From contig LSNL01000002.1 in the NCBI GenBank assembly GCA_003056145.1, positions 1 through 64,000 on the forward strand: a stretch of 64,000 nt of DNA, in the 5' to 3' direction. Below the pieces are notes generated by a model. That model saw only the letters and a program-made list of their open reading frames with translations. It had not been told where the DNA came from and made no database searches. Below are positions 7,280 through 16,307 of the stretch, one piece after another (position 1 is the stretch's first letter; the number at the start of each line of letters is the position of its first letter). A program made the position numbers and the translations under genes. This stretch comes from Parcubacteria group bacterium M10-OD1-1 (GTDB taxonomy: Bacteria > Patescibacteria > Paceibacteria > Moranbacterales > UBA2206).

Positions 7280-9517
7280 ATGAAATTTACAACAATACTA
7301 CCTTTGCTAAGTACTTTTTTCGTTGCCTTTTTAGGTTGGATAGTTTTGATTAAGGCTAGAAAAAATAGAATTAGTTTCACTTTCGTCTTATTTTCGTTGA
7401 CAATATCAATTTGGATGTTTGGAACTTTTATGATGTTTTTAGAAAGAAGTAATATATCGGATATTATTTTTTGGGATAAATTTGTTTATATTGGTGTGAT
7501 TTATATCCCTGCTATAATGTATCATTTTGGATTAGCTTTAACTAAAAATAAAAAAACTATTTCAAAAAAAATTTTATTTTTTGGATACACACTTTCAACC
7601 TTCTTTTTAATTTTACTTCCGACAAAACTTTTTGTTAATGGAGTATTTATCTATAAAGGAGGAGCTCATACAAAAGCTCAATTATTTCACCATCTTTTTT
7701 TAGTTTATTTTGTATTTTTTATAATACTATGGTTTGTAACTGTATATAAATATTATAAGGTTAGTAGGTTATCTATAGAAAGAGAGAGAATAAAATATTA
7801 TTTTATATCATTCTTTATTTTAGCTTTTTTCGGATCACTTGGTTATCTTCCAGCTTATGGGATAGGAATATATCCATTTGAATATTTGGCAGGAGTTGTC
7901 TTTGTAACTATCTTATTTTACGCGATTGTTCGGCATCGCTTGATGGATATTAAATTAGTTTTACGAAAATCAACAGTTTTATTGTTGTCTTTGTTGACTA
8001 TTTTTATTCCTGCTTTTATGGCGATGACTTTTTTTGCATATCATATTGGTAATTTTTCAATCTGGCCTAATTTTTTTGTTCTAATGATAGGAGTTTTAAT
8101 TTACCCAATTGTTAGAAATTATTATTTTCAATTAGCTAATAAATATTTATTTTCCTCTCTTTATGATAGCGTTCAGGTTGTTTCAGAAGTTAGCAATGGT
8201 TTAAAGATGATTTTAGATGTGAATAAGACTTATCAGTTTATAAATGCAGTATTTACTAAAATATTTCATCTTAAATCTTTTTATATTTTTATAGCTGATA
8301 CTGAAGGGGAAAAATATGTAATTAAATATAAAAAAGGAGTTAAAATAAAAAAGCCAGACGTATTTCTACGAAATAGTTCTTTACAAAAATATTTTTTTCA
8401 AGGAGAGACAACTATTATAGTAGAAGAGCTGCAATCTAATTATTCTAATAAAGATGCTAAAGAGCTAGTTGACTTTTTGACCAAATTAGGTGTTGAAATA
8501 GTTGTTCCGTTAAATGTTAAAAACAAAAATATTGGGTTACTTGCTTTAGGGGCTAAAGAATCAGGTGATATGTATAATAGCGAAGATTTGCAAATTCTAG
8601 ATACGATTAGTGCTCAGCTCGGAGTATCTATTAACAATGCTCAATTATATACAGAAGTTAAGGATTTTAATGTTAAATTAAGAAAAGAAATTGTTCGAGC
8701 AACATCTAAATTACAGACAACCAATAACCGATTACAAATTATGGCTAATAGATTAGCTCAAGCTAACGATCAATTGAGAAAACTGGACAATGCTAAAACT
8801 GAATTTATTTCTATTGCTTCGCACCAGTTAAGAACTCCTTTAACTGCTGTTAAGGGTTTTGTCTCTTTGCTACTAGAAGGTTCTTATGGGAAACTTAGTA
8901 AAGAAATAAAAAGTACTTTAAATAAAGTTTATTTAAGTAATGAAAGACTTATTCAGTTAGTTGAAGATTTGTTAAATGTTTCGAAAATTGAGGCAGGTCG
9001 AATGGATTATCAATTTGAAAAGACTCAGCTGATAGATGTTTGCCGAGAGCTATTTGATACTTTTATCATTAGGGCTAAAGAAAGGCGATTGAAATTAGAG
9101 CTAAAGATTTCTTCTAAAAAAATTCCTGAAGTTATGACGGATAGAAATAAAATTAGAGAAGTCATTTCTAATTTAATTGATAATGCTATTAAGTATACTT
9201 TAAAAGGAGGTGTGATTGTAAAAATTACTTCTAGTAACAATAGGGTTCAAATAGCTATTATAGACACAGGAATTGGCGTTCCAGCGGAAGAAACTCCTTA
9301 TCTTTTTCAAAAATTCTCTCGGGGAAAAGATATTTCTCGACTTAATACTGGAGGAACAGGACTAGGATTACATGTGGGTAAAAAAATAATGGAAGCTTTA
9401 CACGGAAAAATTTGGCTGGAATCAGCTGGAACTAATAAGGGATCTACTTTTTTTATAGAAGTGCCTATTGAAATTCTAAAAATTAAAAATAATAAAAAAG
9501 ATAATAAAATTTATTGA
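7280..9517 (+). CDS. Membrane sensor histidine kinase (7TM-GAF-HisKA-HATPase)
   Basis: A 745-residue sensor kinase. About seven to nine N-terminal membrane helices (roughly 5-285) resemble the 7TM sensor region found in many histidine kinases. A GAF-like domain follows (about 300-455), then a coiled coil (460-505), HisKA with the H-box SIASHQLRTPLTAVKGF (phospho-acceptor H515), and HATPase with N635 in NLIDNAIKYT, D662 in IDTGIGVP and GGTGLGLHVG (691-700). It should autophosphorylate on H515 and pass the phosphate to a receiver. The double receiver at 10460, just past ispH, is the best partner candidate by position. The stop is 6 bases before ispH, so the two are probably co-transcribed. A TATAAT at 7220-7225 may be its -10 box. 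Confidence 0.93.
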   Translation: MKFTTILPLLSTFFVAFLGWIVLIKARKNRISFTFVLFSLTISIWMFGTFMMFLERSNISDIIFWDKFVYIGVIYIPAIMYHFGLALTKNKKTISKKILFFGYTLSTFFLILLPTKLFVNGVFIYKGGAHTKAQLFHHLFLVYFVFFIILWFVTVYKYYKVSRLSIERERIKYYFISFFILAFFGSLGYLPAYGIGIYPFEYLAGVVFVTILFYAIVRHRLMDIKLVLRKSTVLLLSLLTIFIPAFMAMTFFAYHIGNFSIWPNFFVLMIGVLIYPIVRNYYFQLANKYLFSSLYDSVQVVSEVSNGLKMILDVNKTYQFINAVFTKIFHLKSFYIFIADTEGEKYVIKYKKGVKIKKPDVFLRNSSLQKYFFQGETTIIVEELQSNYSNKDAKELVDFLTKLGVEIVVPLNVKNKNIGLLALGAKESGDMYNSEDLQILDTISAQLGVSINNAQLYTEVKDFNVKLRKEIVRATSKLQTTNNRLQIMANRLAQANDQLRKLDNAKTEFISIASHQLRTPLTAVKGFVSLLLEGSYGKLSKEIKSTLNKVYLSNERLIQLVEDLLNVSKIEAGRMDYQFEKTQLIDVCRELFDTFIIRAKERRLKLELKISSKKIPEVMTDRNKIREVISNLIDNAIKYTLKGGVIVKITSSNNRVQIAIIDTGIGVPAEETPYLFQKFSRGKDISRLNTGGTGLGLHVGKKIMEALHGKIWLESAGTNKGSTFFIEVPIEILKIKNNKKDNKIY

Positions 9518-9523
9518 TAAATT

Positions 9524-10381
9524 ATGAATATTCATCTTAGCCAATACGCTGGTTTTTGCGACGGTGTTAAGAGAGCTTATGAAATGGTTAATTCATTAGA
9601 AATGGCTAAACTAAAAATGCCAATCTATATTTTAGGATCACTAGTCCATAACCAAGATGTTAATAAAAAAATAATTGCTAAAGGAGTTAAGCCTATCAGT
9701 CGGGAAGATTTTTTTAATTCTAAAATTGGGGAAATAGGAACACTTATTTTAACTGCTCATGGCGTAGGTCCAAGAATATATGCTTGGGCAAAAAAGAACC
9801 AGTTTGATTTAATTGATGCAACTTGTCCAAAAGTAATGAAAGCTCAAAGATTGGCTCAGGTATTTTCTAATCGTCAACAAACTATAGTTTTAGTAGGAGA
9901 TAAAGGACATAAGGAAGTAGAAGGTATTAGAGGTTGGGGCGGTCAAAAAGTAGTGATTATTTCTAACGAAGAAGATTTAAAAAATAGTAACTTTAAATTA
10001 GATGAGAAATTAACAGTTTTAGCTCAAACGACTCAAGATGAAAAATTTTTTAATCAAGTAGTGGAATTTTTACGTCAGAAATATTCTCAAGTAACTGCTT
10101 TAGAAACTATTTGTTATTCTACTCAAGAAAGACAACTAGAGATTAAAAAATTAGCGCAACAAAATGATTTAGTAGTTATAATTGGTTCAAAAACTAGTGC
10201 TAACTCTAATCGATTATTTGAAATTGCTCAAGATATTAATTCAAAAGCTTATTTTATTGAGAATGCTCAAGCAATAAAAAAGGAGTGGTTCAGTGGAGTA
10301 AAAAATGTTGCAATTACCGCTGGCGCTTCTACTCCTGAATGGGTGATTAAAAAAGTTTTAGAAAAAATAAAACAGCTATAA
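9524..10381 (+). CDS. ispH: 4-hydroxy-3-methylbut-2-enyl diphosphate reductase
   Basis: IspH is the last enzyme of the non-mevalonate isoprenoid pathway; its 4Fe-4S cluster reduces HMBPP to IPP and DMAPP. The 285-residue chain is of normal length and keeps the three cluster cysteines: C12 in GFCDGV, C100 in DATCPKV and C196 in ETICYSTQ. The conserved histidines H41, H78 and H128 and the pair E130 and T169 are also present. The start ATG at 9524 lies 6 bases after the kinase stop and has no Shine-Dalgarno sequence, as is usual for core genes here. No other isoprenoid gene is in the window. Its product would feed undecaprenyl phosphate, which mraY and the polyprenyl glycosyltransferases in this window need. 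Confidence 0.97.
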   Translation: MNIHLSQYAGFCDGVKRAYEMVNSLEMAKLKMPIYILGSLVHNQDVNKKIIAKGVKPISREDFFNSKIGEIGTLILTAHGVGPRIYAWAKKNQFDLIDATCPKVMKAQRLAQVFSNRQQTIVLVGDKGHKEVEGIRGWGGQKVVIISNEEDLKNSNFKLDEKLTVLAQTTQDEKFFNQVVEFLRQKYSQVTALETICYSTQERQLEIKKLAQQNDLVVIIGSKTSANSNRLFEIAQDINSKAYFIENAQAIKKEWFSGVKNVAITAGASTPEWVIKKVLEKIKQL

Positions 10382-10398
10382 TTTATTTAAAAAAAAAT

Positions 10399-10428
10399 TT
10401 GCTTTTTCTTTTTATCTAAGTGTATAAT
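10399..10428 (+). promoter_or_regulatory. Promoter before the double-receiver gene
   Basis: TTGCTT (10399-10404), 18-base spacer, TATAAT (10423-10428) preceded by TG. Confidence 0.5.
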
Positions 10429-10459
10429 TGATTAGGCTAAATAAAGTTAAGAATATTTT

Positions 10460-11278
10460 ATGACAAAAATGATTATTGTAGAAGATGATTCTATGATTTC
10501 AGAAATCTATCAGAAAAAATTTTCAGAGGCTGGCTATGATGTGGCTATTGCCAATAACGGAGAGCAGGTATTGGGTATGATTAAAAAAGAGCCAGTGGAT
10601 ATAATTCTGCTAGATTTAATGATGCCAAAAATGGATGGTTTTGAAACAACAAAAGCTATCAGAAAAAATCCCGCTAATAAAAATCTCAAAATTTTAATTG
10701 TCAGTAATCTTAGTCAAAAGGAACAACAAGATGAAGTTATGAAATTAGGTGCTGATGGATTTATCGTGAAGGCTAACTATTCTCCGAGTCAATTAGTTAA
10801 AGAAGTCTCTCGTTTGATTGATCAAGAAAAAGAAGAGATTAAAAATGAAGCTAGAATTAATTCGGAAAATCAAACTAGTCAAGAAAATAAAGAGAATGAA
10901 ATTAAAAATCAAAAAAAAGTTTTACTTATTGAAGATGAGGATGTCTTCATTGAAATGTTTGGTAAGAAATTGAAACAGGAAGGTTATTATGTGGAGTCAG
11001 CTAATAGCGGGGAAGTGGGCTTAGAAAAAGCTTTACAGAAAAAATTTGACATTTTTATTTTAGACGTAATGATGCCAGTAATGACTGGAGAAGAAATAAT
11101 TGAGAATTTAAAATTAAATGAAAAAACTAAAAATGTTCCAATTATTATTTTAGCTTCTTCTCTAGATGATGAAATAGAGGAAAAAATTAGAGCTGAGGGA
11201 ATTAAGGATATTTTTATTAAAACTAAAATTATTCCTAGCGAATTAGCTAAAAAGGTAATTGATTTAATAGGAAAATAA
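10460..11278 (+). CDS. Tandem double-receiver response regulator
   Basis: A 272-residue protein with two complete CheY-like receivers and no output domain. Receiver 1 (about 3-122) has E8, D9, D10 and phospho-acceptor D52 in IILLDLMMPKMDG with K104; receiver 2 (about 152-271) has E158, D159 and D202 in FILDVMMPVMTG. An acidic and asparagine-rich linker of about 28 residues joins them. Such proteins pass phosphate within relays or act by protein contact. The histidine kinase at 7280 is the nearest likely donor. The gene has its own promoter and sits 8 bases before aspS, so it is probably read together with aspS and the MFS gene. Confidence 0.93.
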   Translation: MTKMIIVEDDSMISEIYQKKFSEAGYDVAIANNGEQVLGMIKKEPVDIILLDLMMPKMDGFETTKAIRKNPANKNLKILIVSNLSQKEQQDEVMKLGADGFIVKANYSPSQLVKEVSRLIDQEKEEIKNEARINSENQTSQENKENEIKNQKKVLLIEDEDVFIEMFGKKLKQEGYYVESANSGEVGLEKALQKKFDIFILDVMMPVMTGEEIIENLKLNEKTKNVPIIILASSLDDEIEEKIRAEGIKDIFIKTKIIPSELAKKVIDLIGK

Positions 11279-11286
11279 TAAATAAT

Positions 11287-12606
11287 ATGAAACGAACTTT
11301 AATCGTTAGGATTCCAGAATTAGTTGGAGAAAAAGTTAAAATTGCTGGCTGGATTAATGTCAGACGAGATCATGGGAAATTAATTTTTATTGATTTAAGA
11401 GATCGTTCAGGAGTAATTCAGATAGTTATAATTCCAGATAATGAAGAGGCTTATCAAAGAGCTAGAGAAGTTAGAGATGAATATGTTATTGAAGTAGAAG
11501 GCTTAGTTAAAAAAAGACCAGGTGGGCAATCTACAGAAAAGTTAGAAACTTCTAGCGTAGAAATAGAAGTGGAAAAGATGAAAATTATTTCTCGAGTGGA
11601 AGGTGAATTATCATTTGAGGTTTCATCTAAAAAATTAGATGTTAATATTCAGACACTTTTAGATAATAGAAATTTATCTCTGCGTAATAAAAGAGTGAAT
11701 GATATTTTTAAAATTTATTCTCAAATTTTAAAATCCTATAATGATGTAATGAGAGAGAATGATTTTTTGGAAATCAAGAGTCCTAAAATTCTTTCTACTG
11801 CTTCTGAGGGAGGTGCAAATTTTTTCAAAATGGAATATTTTCAAGGAGAGGCTTTTCTAGCTCAAAGCCCTCAATTTTATAAACAGGCTGGAGTTGGAGC
11901 TTTTGAGCGGGTGTTTGAAATTGGTACGGTTTTTCGAGCGGAACCGCATTTTACTACTCGTCATGTTAACGAATATACTAGCTTTGATGCAGAGATGGGT
12001 TTCATTGAAAGTTATGCTGATATAATGAAGCAGTTAACTCAAGTTATGAAAAGAATTATACGTGATATTCAAAAAAATTGCGCTTCAGAATTGGCTGAAT
12101 ATGAAAGTGAGTTGTTTGTTCCTGATGAATTTCCAAAAATAAAACTCACTGAAGCGTTGGAAATTTTAAAGAAAGAATTTGGCAAAGAGATGGAAGGAAT
12201 TGATATTGATCCAGAAGGGGAGAGACTGATTGGTGAATGGGCCAAAAAAACTTATAACTCAGATTTTATTTTTCTAACTCATTATCCTTCTAGCATCAGA
12301 CCTTTCTATACAATGCCAAGCGCCGATCCGCAATATACAGAAAGTTTTGATTTAATTTTTAAAGGCGTAGAAATTGCAACAGGCGGACAAAGAATTCACG
12401 ATTATAATCAATTAGTAGCTAGTATTCAAAGTCATGGTTTAAAGCTGGACGACTTTAAACATTATTTAGAAATTTTTAAATTAGGAATTCCTCCTCACGG
12501 CGGTTGGGGTCTAGGATCTGAGCGGATAGTGCAAAAAGTTTTAGGAATTAAAAATATAAAAGAGGTTATTCTTTTCCCAAGAGATGTTAAGCGACTTACT
12601 CCGTAA
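11287..12606 (+). CDS. aspS: Aspartyl-tRNA synthetase, short (archaeal-like) type
   Basis: Class II synthetase that charges tRNA with aspartate. The 439-residue chain has an N-terminal anticodon-binding OB fold (about 15-105) and a class II core without the GAD insertion domain of typical bacterial AspRS (about 590 residues), so it belongs to the short archaeal/eukaryotic-like type. Motif 2 is FRAEPHFTTRHVNEYTSF with R217, E219 and R225; motif 3 is GGWGLGSER (405-413). The OB segment GWINVRRDHGKLIFIDLRD looks bacterial, unlike the archaeal versions, so the protein appears mixed. Whether it also charges tRNA-Asn cannot be decided; no gatCAB is in the window. It lies in a probable operon with the double receiver and the MFS gene. 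Confidence 0.95.
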   Translation: MKRTLIVRIPELVGEKVKIAGWINVRRDHGKLIFIDLRDRSGVIQIVIIPDNEEAYQRAREVRDEYVIEVEGLVKKRPGGQSTEKLETSSVEIEVEKMKIISRVEGELSFEVSSKKLDVNIQTLLDNRNLSLRNKRVNDIFKIYSQILKSYNDVMRENDFLEIKSPKILSTASEGGANFFKMEYFQGEAFLAQSPQFYKQAGVGAFERVFEIGTVFRAEPHFTTRHVNEYTSFDAEMGFIESYADIMKQLTQVMKRIIRDIQKNCASELAEYESELFVPDEFPKIKLTEALEILKKEFGKEMEGIDIDPEGERLIGEWAKKTYNSDFIFLTHYPSSIRPFYTMPSADPQYTESFDLIFKGVEIATGGQRIHDYNQLVASIQSHGLKLDDFKHYLEIFKLGIPPHGGWGLGSERIVQKVLGIKNIKEVILFPRDVKRLTP

Positions 12607-12623
12607 AATTAAAATAAAAGAAG

Positions 12624-13844
12624 ATGGATATTCAAGATCAAGTTATCAGAGACATTTCTTTTCATGATGAAAAGCTTAATGCTAAAAAAATAAAATTGAT
12701 TGGGGCTATTTCCTTTTTAGTCGGCTTCGCCCAGGTGTTTTTTCTCTATATAATGTCGTCTTATTTTAAATTGATTTCTGGCATTCAAAATGTGGGGATT
12801 TTTTATTTTGTCGCTTATAGCTTAATTCTCTTAATTCTTTTAAATTTACATAAACTTGTTAAAAAAGTTGGAAAGTCTCATCTTTTTCATTTATCACTTT
12901 TTTTTAAAATTCTAACTATTCTATTTTTGCTTTTTCTTCCACCCAGTTGGGTTAATATTATTTTAGTTGGTTTATATATTATCTTAGGAAATATAGAATG
13001 GGTCAGTTTAGATATGATTCTAGAATCTTACTCTACTGACGCAATGTCAGGGAGAATTAGGGGAGGTTTTTTATCATTAATGAACTTAGGCGTTTTGATA
13101 GGACCTTTTCTTTCCACTTGGGTTTTGGAAAGAAAAAATTATCACGGTATTTTTATTTTATTATTAATTTTTAATGTCATTATTTTGTTTGTTGGGATTT
13201 TTGGCTTAAAAAAAGTTAATCATCGCTTTCGCGAAAAAGCTCAAATGAAAGATATTATAAAAAAAGTTATTCGTCGAACTAATATTAGAAAAATATTTTA
13301 TATTTCTTTCGTTTTGGAATTTTTTTATGCTTTAATGATTATTTATACGCCAATTTATTTAAGAAATTTAGGTCTTAGTTGGGAAAGTATTGGTGTAATT
13401 TTTACTATGATGCTTTTACCTTTTGTTTTTCTACAATATCCAGTGGGAGTTTTGGCTGATAGAAAACTAGGTGAAAAAGAAATTCTAATTGGTTCTATTG
13501 GGTTAATGGGCATTACGACAATAGTTATTTTTTTTATTGGCTCTACTAGCCTTATTCTTTGGTCAATAATTTTATTTCTAACTAGAGTAGGGGCGTCGTT
13601 AGTAGAAATACTAAGAGATTCTTATTTTTATAAAAGAATTGATGGACATAATATTGATTTGATTGATGTTTTTAGAGCGATGCGTCCAGTCGCTTATATT
13701 TTAGCTACTGCTTCTTCGGCTCTGGTTTTAGCTATTCTTCCTATGAAATTTATTTTTATTCTAGTTGGTTTGATAATTTTTTCAGCTTTGTATCCAGCTA
13801 TTGGATTAGTAGATAATCTTAGTGAGAAAGAACTAAAAAAATAA
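12624..13844 (+). CDS. MFS-type membrane transporter
   Basis: A 406-residue protein with about twelve predicted membrane helices in two sets of six, split by a charged cytoplasmic loop near residues 198-220 (KKVNHRFREKAQMKDIIKKV). The loop between helices 2 and 3 of the second half (LADRKLGEKEIL) matches the MFS signature position. The substrate is unknown; such permeases export or import small solutes. It starts 17 bases after aspS with no Shine-Dalgarno sequence. Confidence 0.8.
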   Translation: MDIQDQVIRDISFHDEKLNAKKIKLIGAISFLVGFAQVFFLYIMSSYFKLISGIQNVGIFYFVAYSLILLILLNLHKLVKKVGKSHLFHLSLFFKILTILFLLFLPPSWVNIILVGLYIILGNIEWVSLDMILESYSTDAMSGRIRGGFLSLMNLGVLIGPFLSTWVLERKNYHGIFILLLIFNVIILFVGIFGLKKVNHRFREKAQMKDIIKKVIRRTNIRKIFYISFVLEFFYALMIIYTPIYLRNLGLSWESIGVIFTMMLLPFVFLQYPVGVLADRKLGEKEILIGSIGLMGITTIVIFFIGSTSLILWSIILFLTRVGASLVEILRDSYFYKRIDGHNIDLIDVFRAMRPVAYILATASSALVLAILPMKFIFILVGLIIFSALYPAIGLVDNLSEKELKK

Positions 13845-13878
13845 GTTAATAAAGATAAACTATTATTAAATTGTAAGT

Positions 13879-13907
13879 TTGAATATTTTTCCTTGAAATG
13901 GTATGAT
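13879..13907 (+). promoter_or_regulatory. Promoter of the scpA-scpB-dacA-mraY operon
   Basis: TTGAAT (13879-13884), 17-base spacer, TATGAT (13902-13907). Confidence 0.65.
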
Positions 13908-13956
13908 TGACTAGATAAGAAGCCTTAGAACAATATAAAACTTAGTTTATTTGAGA

Positions 13957-14661
13957 ATGTATAAAGTAAAACTGGAAAAATTTGAAGGACCGATGGAGCT
14001 TTTACTAGAGCTGATAGAAAAAGAAAAAATGAATATTACTGAATTGAGTTTGTCAAAAGTGGCAGATGAATATCTAGAATATATTAAAGATAACCACAAT
14101 ATTCACTTAGAGAATTTAGCTGAATTTTTATCTGTAGCTGCTAAACTTATTTTAATTAAGTCTAAAGCACTTTTGCCAATGCTCAAGTTTAGTGATGAGG
14201 AAGAAGAAGAAATAAAAGATTTAACTTATCAGTTAGAAGAATATAAAAAATTTAAAAAAGCTTCGTTGTTAATTGGAGAAATGGCTGAACGAGGATTAAT
14301 TAGCTACGCACGCGAAAGCTTTAGTGGAGTTAAAACAGTTTTTTATCCACCAGAGAATATCAACAGATTTGATTTAAAAAAATATTTTCAGCTAGTGATT
14401 AGTGAAATTCCTCAGTTAGAAAAACTAAAAGAGGAAGTTGTGGAAGAAGTAGTAACACTGGAAGAAAGAATAGTAGAATTGGAAAATAGTTTGCGTTCTA
14501 AGGCAGAAACTTCCTTTTCTACTTTGATAGCCAAGGCATCTACTAAAGTTGATGCCATTATATCCTTTTTAGCTATGTTAGAAATGATTAAACAAAGGAT
14601 AATAAAAGTGGAGCAGAAAGATTTATTTGAGGAGATCAAATTAACTGTTAAAAGAAATTAA
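13957..14661 (+). CDS. scpA: Segregation and condensation protein A
   Basis: ScpA is the kleisin that joins the two heads of the SMC dimer and, with ScpB, forms the bacterial condensin. The protein opens with the family signature YKVKLEKFEGPMELLLELIEK and has the N-terminal helical SMC-neck-binding part, an acidic middle (DEEEEEIKDLTYQLEEYKKFKKA) and a C-terminal winged helix. I chose ATG 13957 (234 residues); a TTG two codons upstream at 13951 is in frame but less likely. It is the first gene of an operon whose next gene is scpB, as in most bacteria. No smc gene is in the window. Confidence 0.95.
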   Translation: MYKVKLEKFEGPMELLLELIEKEKMNITELSLSKVADEYLEYIKDNHNIHLENLAEFLSVAAKLILIKSKALLPMLKFSDEEEEEIKDLTYQLEEYKKFKKASLLIGEMAERGLISYARESFSGVKTVFYPPENINRFDLKKYFQLVISEIPQLEKLKEEVVEEVVTLEERIVELENSLRSKAETSFSTLIAKASTKVDAIISFLAMLEMIKQRIIKVEQKDLFEEIKLTVKRN

Positions 14662-14673
14662 TTAAATTTTATT

Positions 14674-15219
14674 ATGGAAATTGGAAAATTAAAATCTATT
14701 CTGGAGAGTTTATTATTTGTTAGCGGAGAACCAATCAAAATAATTAAATTAGCTAAAATAATAGGAATTAAAGACATTGAAATTGAAACAGCTATTAATC
14801 AAATTCAAAAAGAAGACGCTGGAAATCGGGGAATGATTATTATCCGAAAGGAAGGTTTAGTCCAAATGGTAACTAATCCTCAAAATGCTAAAATTGCTAA
14901 GGAACTAGTGAAAGGCGAAATTCAATCTAGTTTAAGTAAGGCTTCGTTGGAAGTTTTATCAATTATAGCTTATCGAGGACCACTTTCTAGAATTGATGTT
15001 GAGGCGGTTAGAGGTGTTAACTGTAGCTTTACAATACGGGCTCTTTTAATGCGAGGACTGATTGAAAGAACGAGTAATCCCACCAATAATCGCTCCTATC
15101 TTTACAAAATATCTTTTGAATTTTTAAAAAAGTTAGGAATTGAAACAGTGGAAAAATTACCTGATTGGGAAAAACTTTCTCAAAATCCTCAGGTAGAAGA
15201 TTTAGTTGAAAATAAATAA
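14674..15219 (+). CDS. scpB: Segregation and condensation protein B
   Basis: A 181-residue protein made of two winged-helix domains, as in ScpB, which dimerises and binds ScpA to regulate SMC-ScpAB loading and DNA segregation. Recognisable parts are the opening LKSILESLLFVSGEP, the central SLEVLSIIAYRGPLSRIDVEAVRGV and the end-of-domain RGLIERT. It starts 12 bases after scpA in the same operon and ends about 20 bases before dacA. No Shine-Dalgarno sequence is present. Confidence 0.96.
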   Translation: MEIGKLKSILESLLFVSGEPIKIIKLAKIIGIKDIEIETAINQIQKEDAGNRGMIIIRKEGLVQMVTNPQNAKIAKELVKGEIQSSLSKASLEVLSIIAYRGPLSRIDVEAVRGVNCSFTIRALLMRGLIERTSNPTNNRSYLYKISFEFLKKLGIETVEKLPDWEKLSQNPQVEDLVENK

Positions 15220-15240
15220 TTTTTAGATTTATTGTTAAAT

Positions 15241-16281
15241 ATGTTAAATATAATTTTGCTAATTCTGATTGCTCCTTTCTTACCAGTTTTTATGTATGGC
15301 AGTTTAAGTAGTGGTGCTAATCAGCCAACTACTAATAAAACTAGTCAAGTCTTAGGAGCTAGTCAGCAAAAACAAGAAATTTCTACTGGTGAAAAAAAAC
15401 AAGCTCAACCTTTTTCTACTCACAACTTTTTATCTTTTGATACAGCTTCTCATTCAGGATTTATGCCAATTAGGAAAGATAATTATTCGGATATTAAAAT
15501 TTGGGCTAGATCTTCAGTAGTTATTGACGTAGATAGCGGTACTCTTTTACATTATGATAATGGAAGAAAGAGGACTCAAATTGCTTCGTTAACTAAATTG
15601 ATGACTGCGACTTTAACTTTAGAGAAAGTTAAAAATTTAAATGAAACAGTTACTATTAGTAAGAGAGCTTTGCAAGTAGATGGCACGGTAGTTGGTTGTC
15701 CGACTAGTATTTTTTGTAACGATGAGAGATTGCATGTAGGAGAAAAAATTAGCGTTAGAAGTCTTTTGACGGCAATGCTTTTAGATAGTGCTAATGATGC
15801 TGCTACCCAATTAGGAATTTATATGGCTGGAACACCAGAAAAATTTGTTAAAATGATGAATGCTAAAGCTCGTTCGCTGGGGCTTCAAGATACGCATTTT
15901 TGTACTCCTTCAGGATTAGAAATTGACGGACATGCTTCAGAATGTTACTCTTCAGCTTACGACATTGCTAGAATTGCGGCTAATTCTTTAAAATATAAAC
16001 TAATTTGGCAGATAATGAGAACGAAAAAAGCTCAAGTTTCCTCACTAGATCATAAATATGTGCATAATTTAAAAAATACTGATAAGCTTTTAAGTCAGAT
16101 GCCTAATTGTATTGGTGGTAAAACTGGATTTACTCCTTTAGCTGGGCATTCTCTTTTATTAGGAGCGATTGATAAAACTAAAAAACATAGAATTATAGCG
16201 GTAATTTTAAATGATCCTAATCGATGGACCGATATGAAAAAATTAATCAGTTGGACTTTTGCTAATTATCGTTGGCAATAA
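15241..16281 (+). CDS. dacA: D-alanyl-D-alanine carboxypeptidase (S11 family)
   Basis: A low-molecular-weight penicillin-binding protein that trims the terminal D-Ala from peptidoglycan stem peptides outside the membrane. It has an N-terminal signal/anchor helix (about 2-20), a serine-, threonine- and glutamine-rich linker, and the peptidase S11 domain with all three motifs: SLTK (S116-K119), SAN (S183-N185) and KTG (K294-G296), counted from ATG 15241. An in-frame TTG at 15232 would add three residues. The C-terminal domain and amphipathic anchor of PBP5 are missing, so the N-terminal helix is the likely anchor. It lies between scpB and mraY in one operon. Confidence 0.93.
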   Translation: MLNIILLILIAPFLPVFMYGSLSSGANQPTTNKTSQVLGASQQKQEISTGEKKQAQPFSTHNFLSFDTASHSGFMPIRKDNYSDIKIWARSSVVIDVDSGTLLHYDNGRKRTQIASLTKLMTATLTLEKVKNLNETVTISKRALQVDGTVVGCPTSIFCNDERLHVGEKISVRSLLTAMLLDSANDAATQLGIYMAGTPEKFVKMMNAKARSLGLQDTHFCTPSGLEIDGHASECYSSAYDIARIAANSLKYKLIWQIMRTKKAQVSSLDHKYVHNLKNTDKLLSQMPNCIGGKTGFTPLAGHSLLLGAIDKTKKHRIIAVILNDPNRWTDMKKLISWTFANYRWQ

Positions 16282-16307
16282 ATAGCAAAATTTAATTAAA
16301 AATTTTT

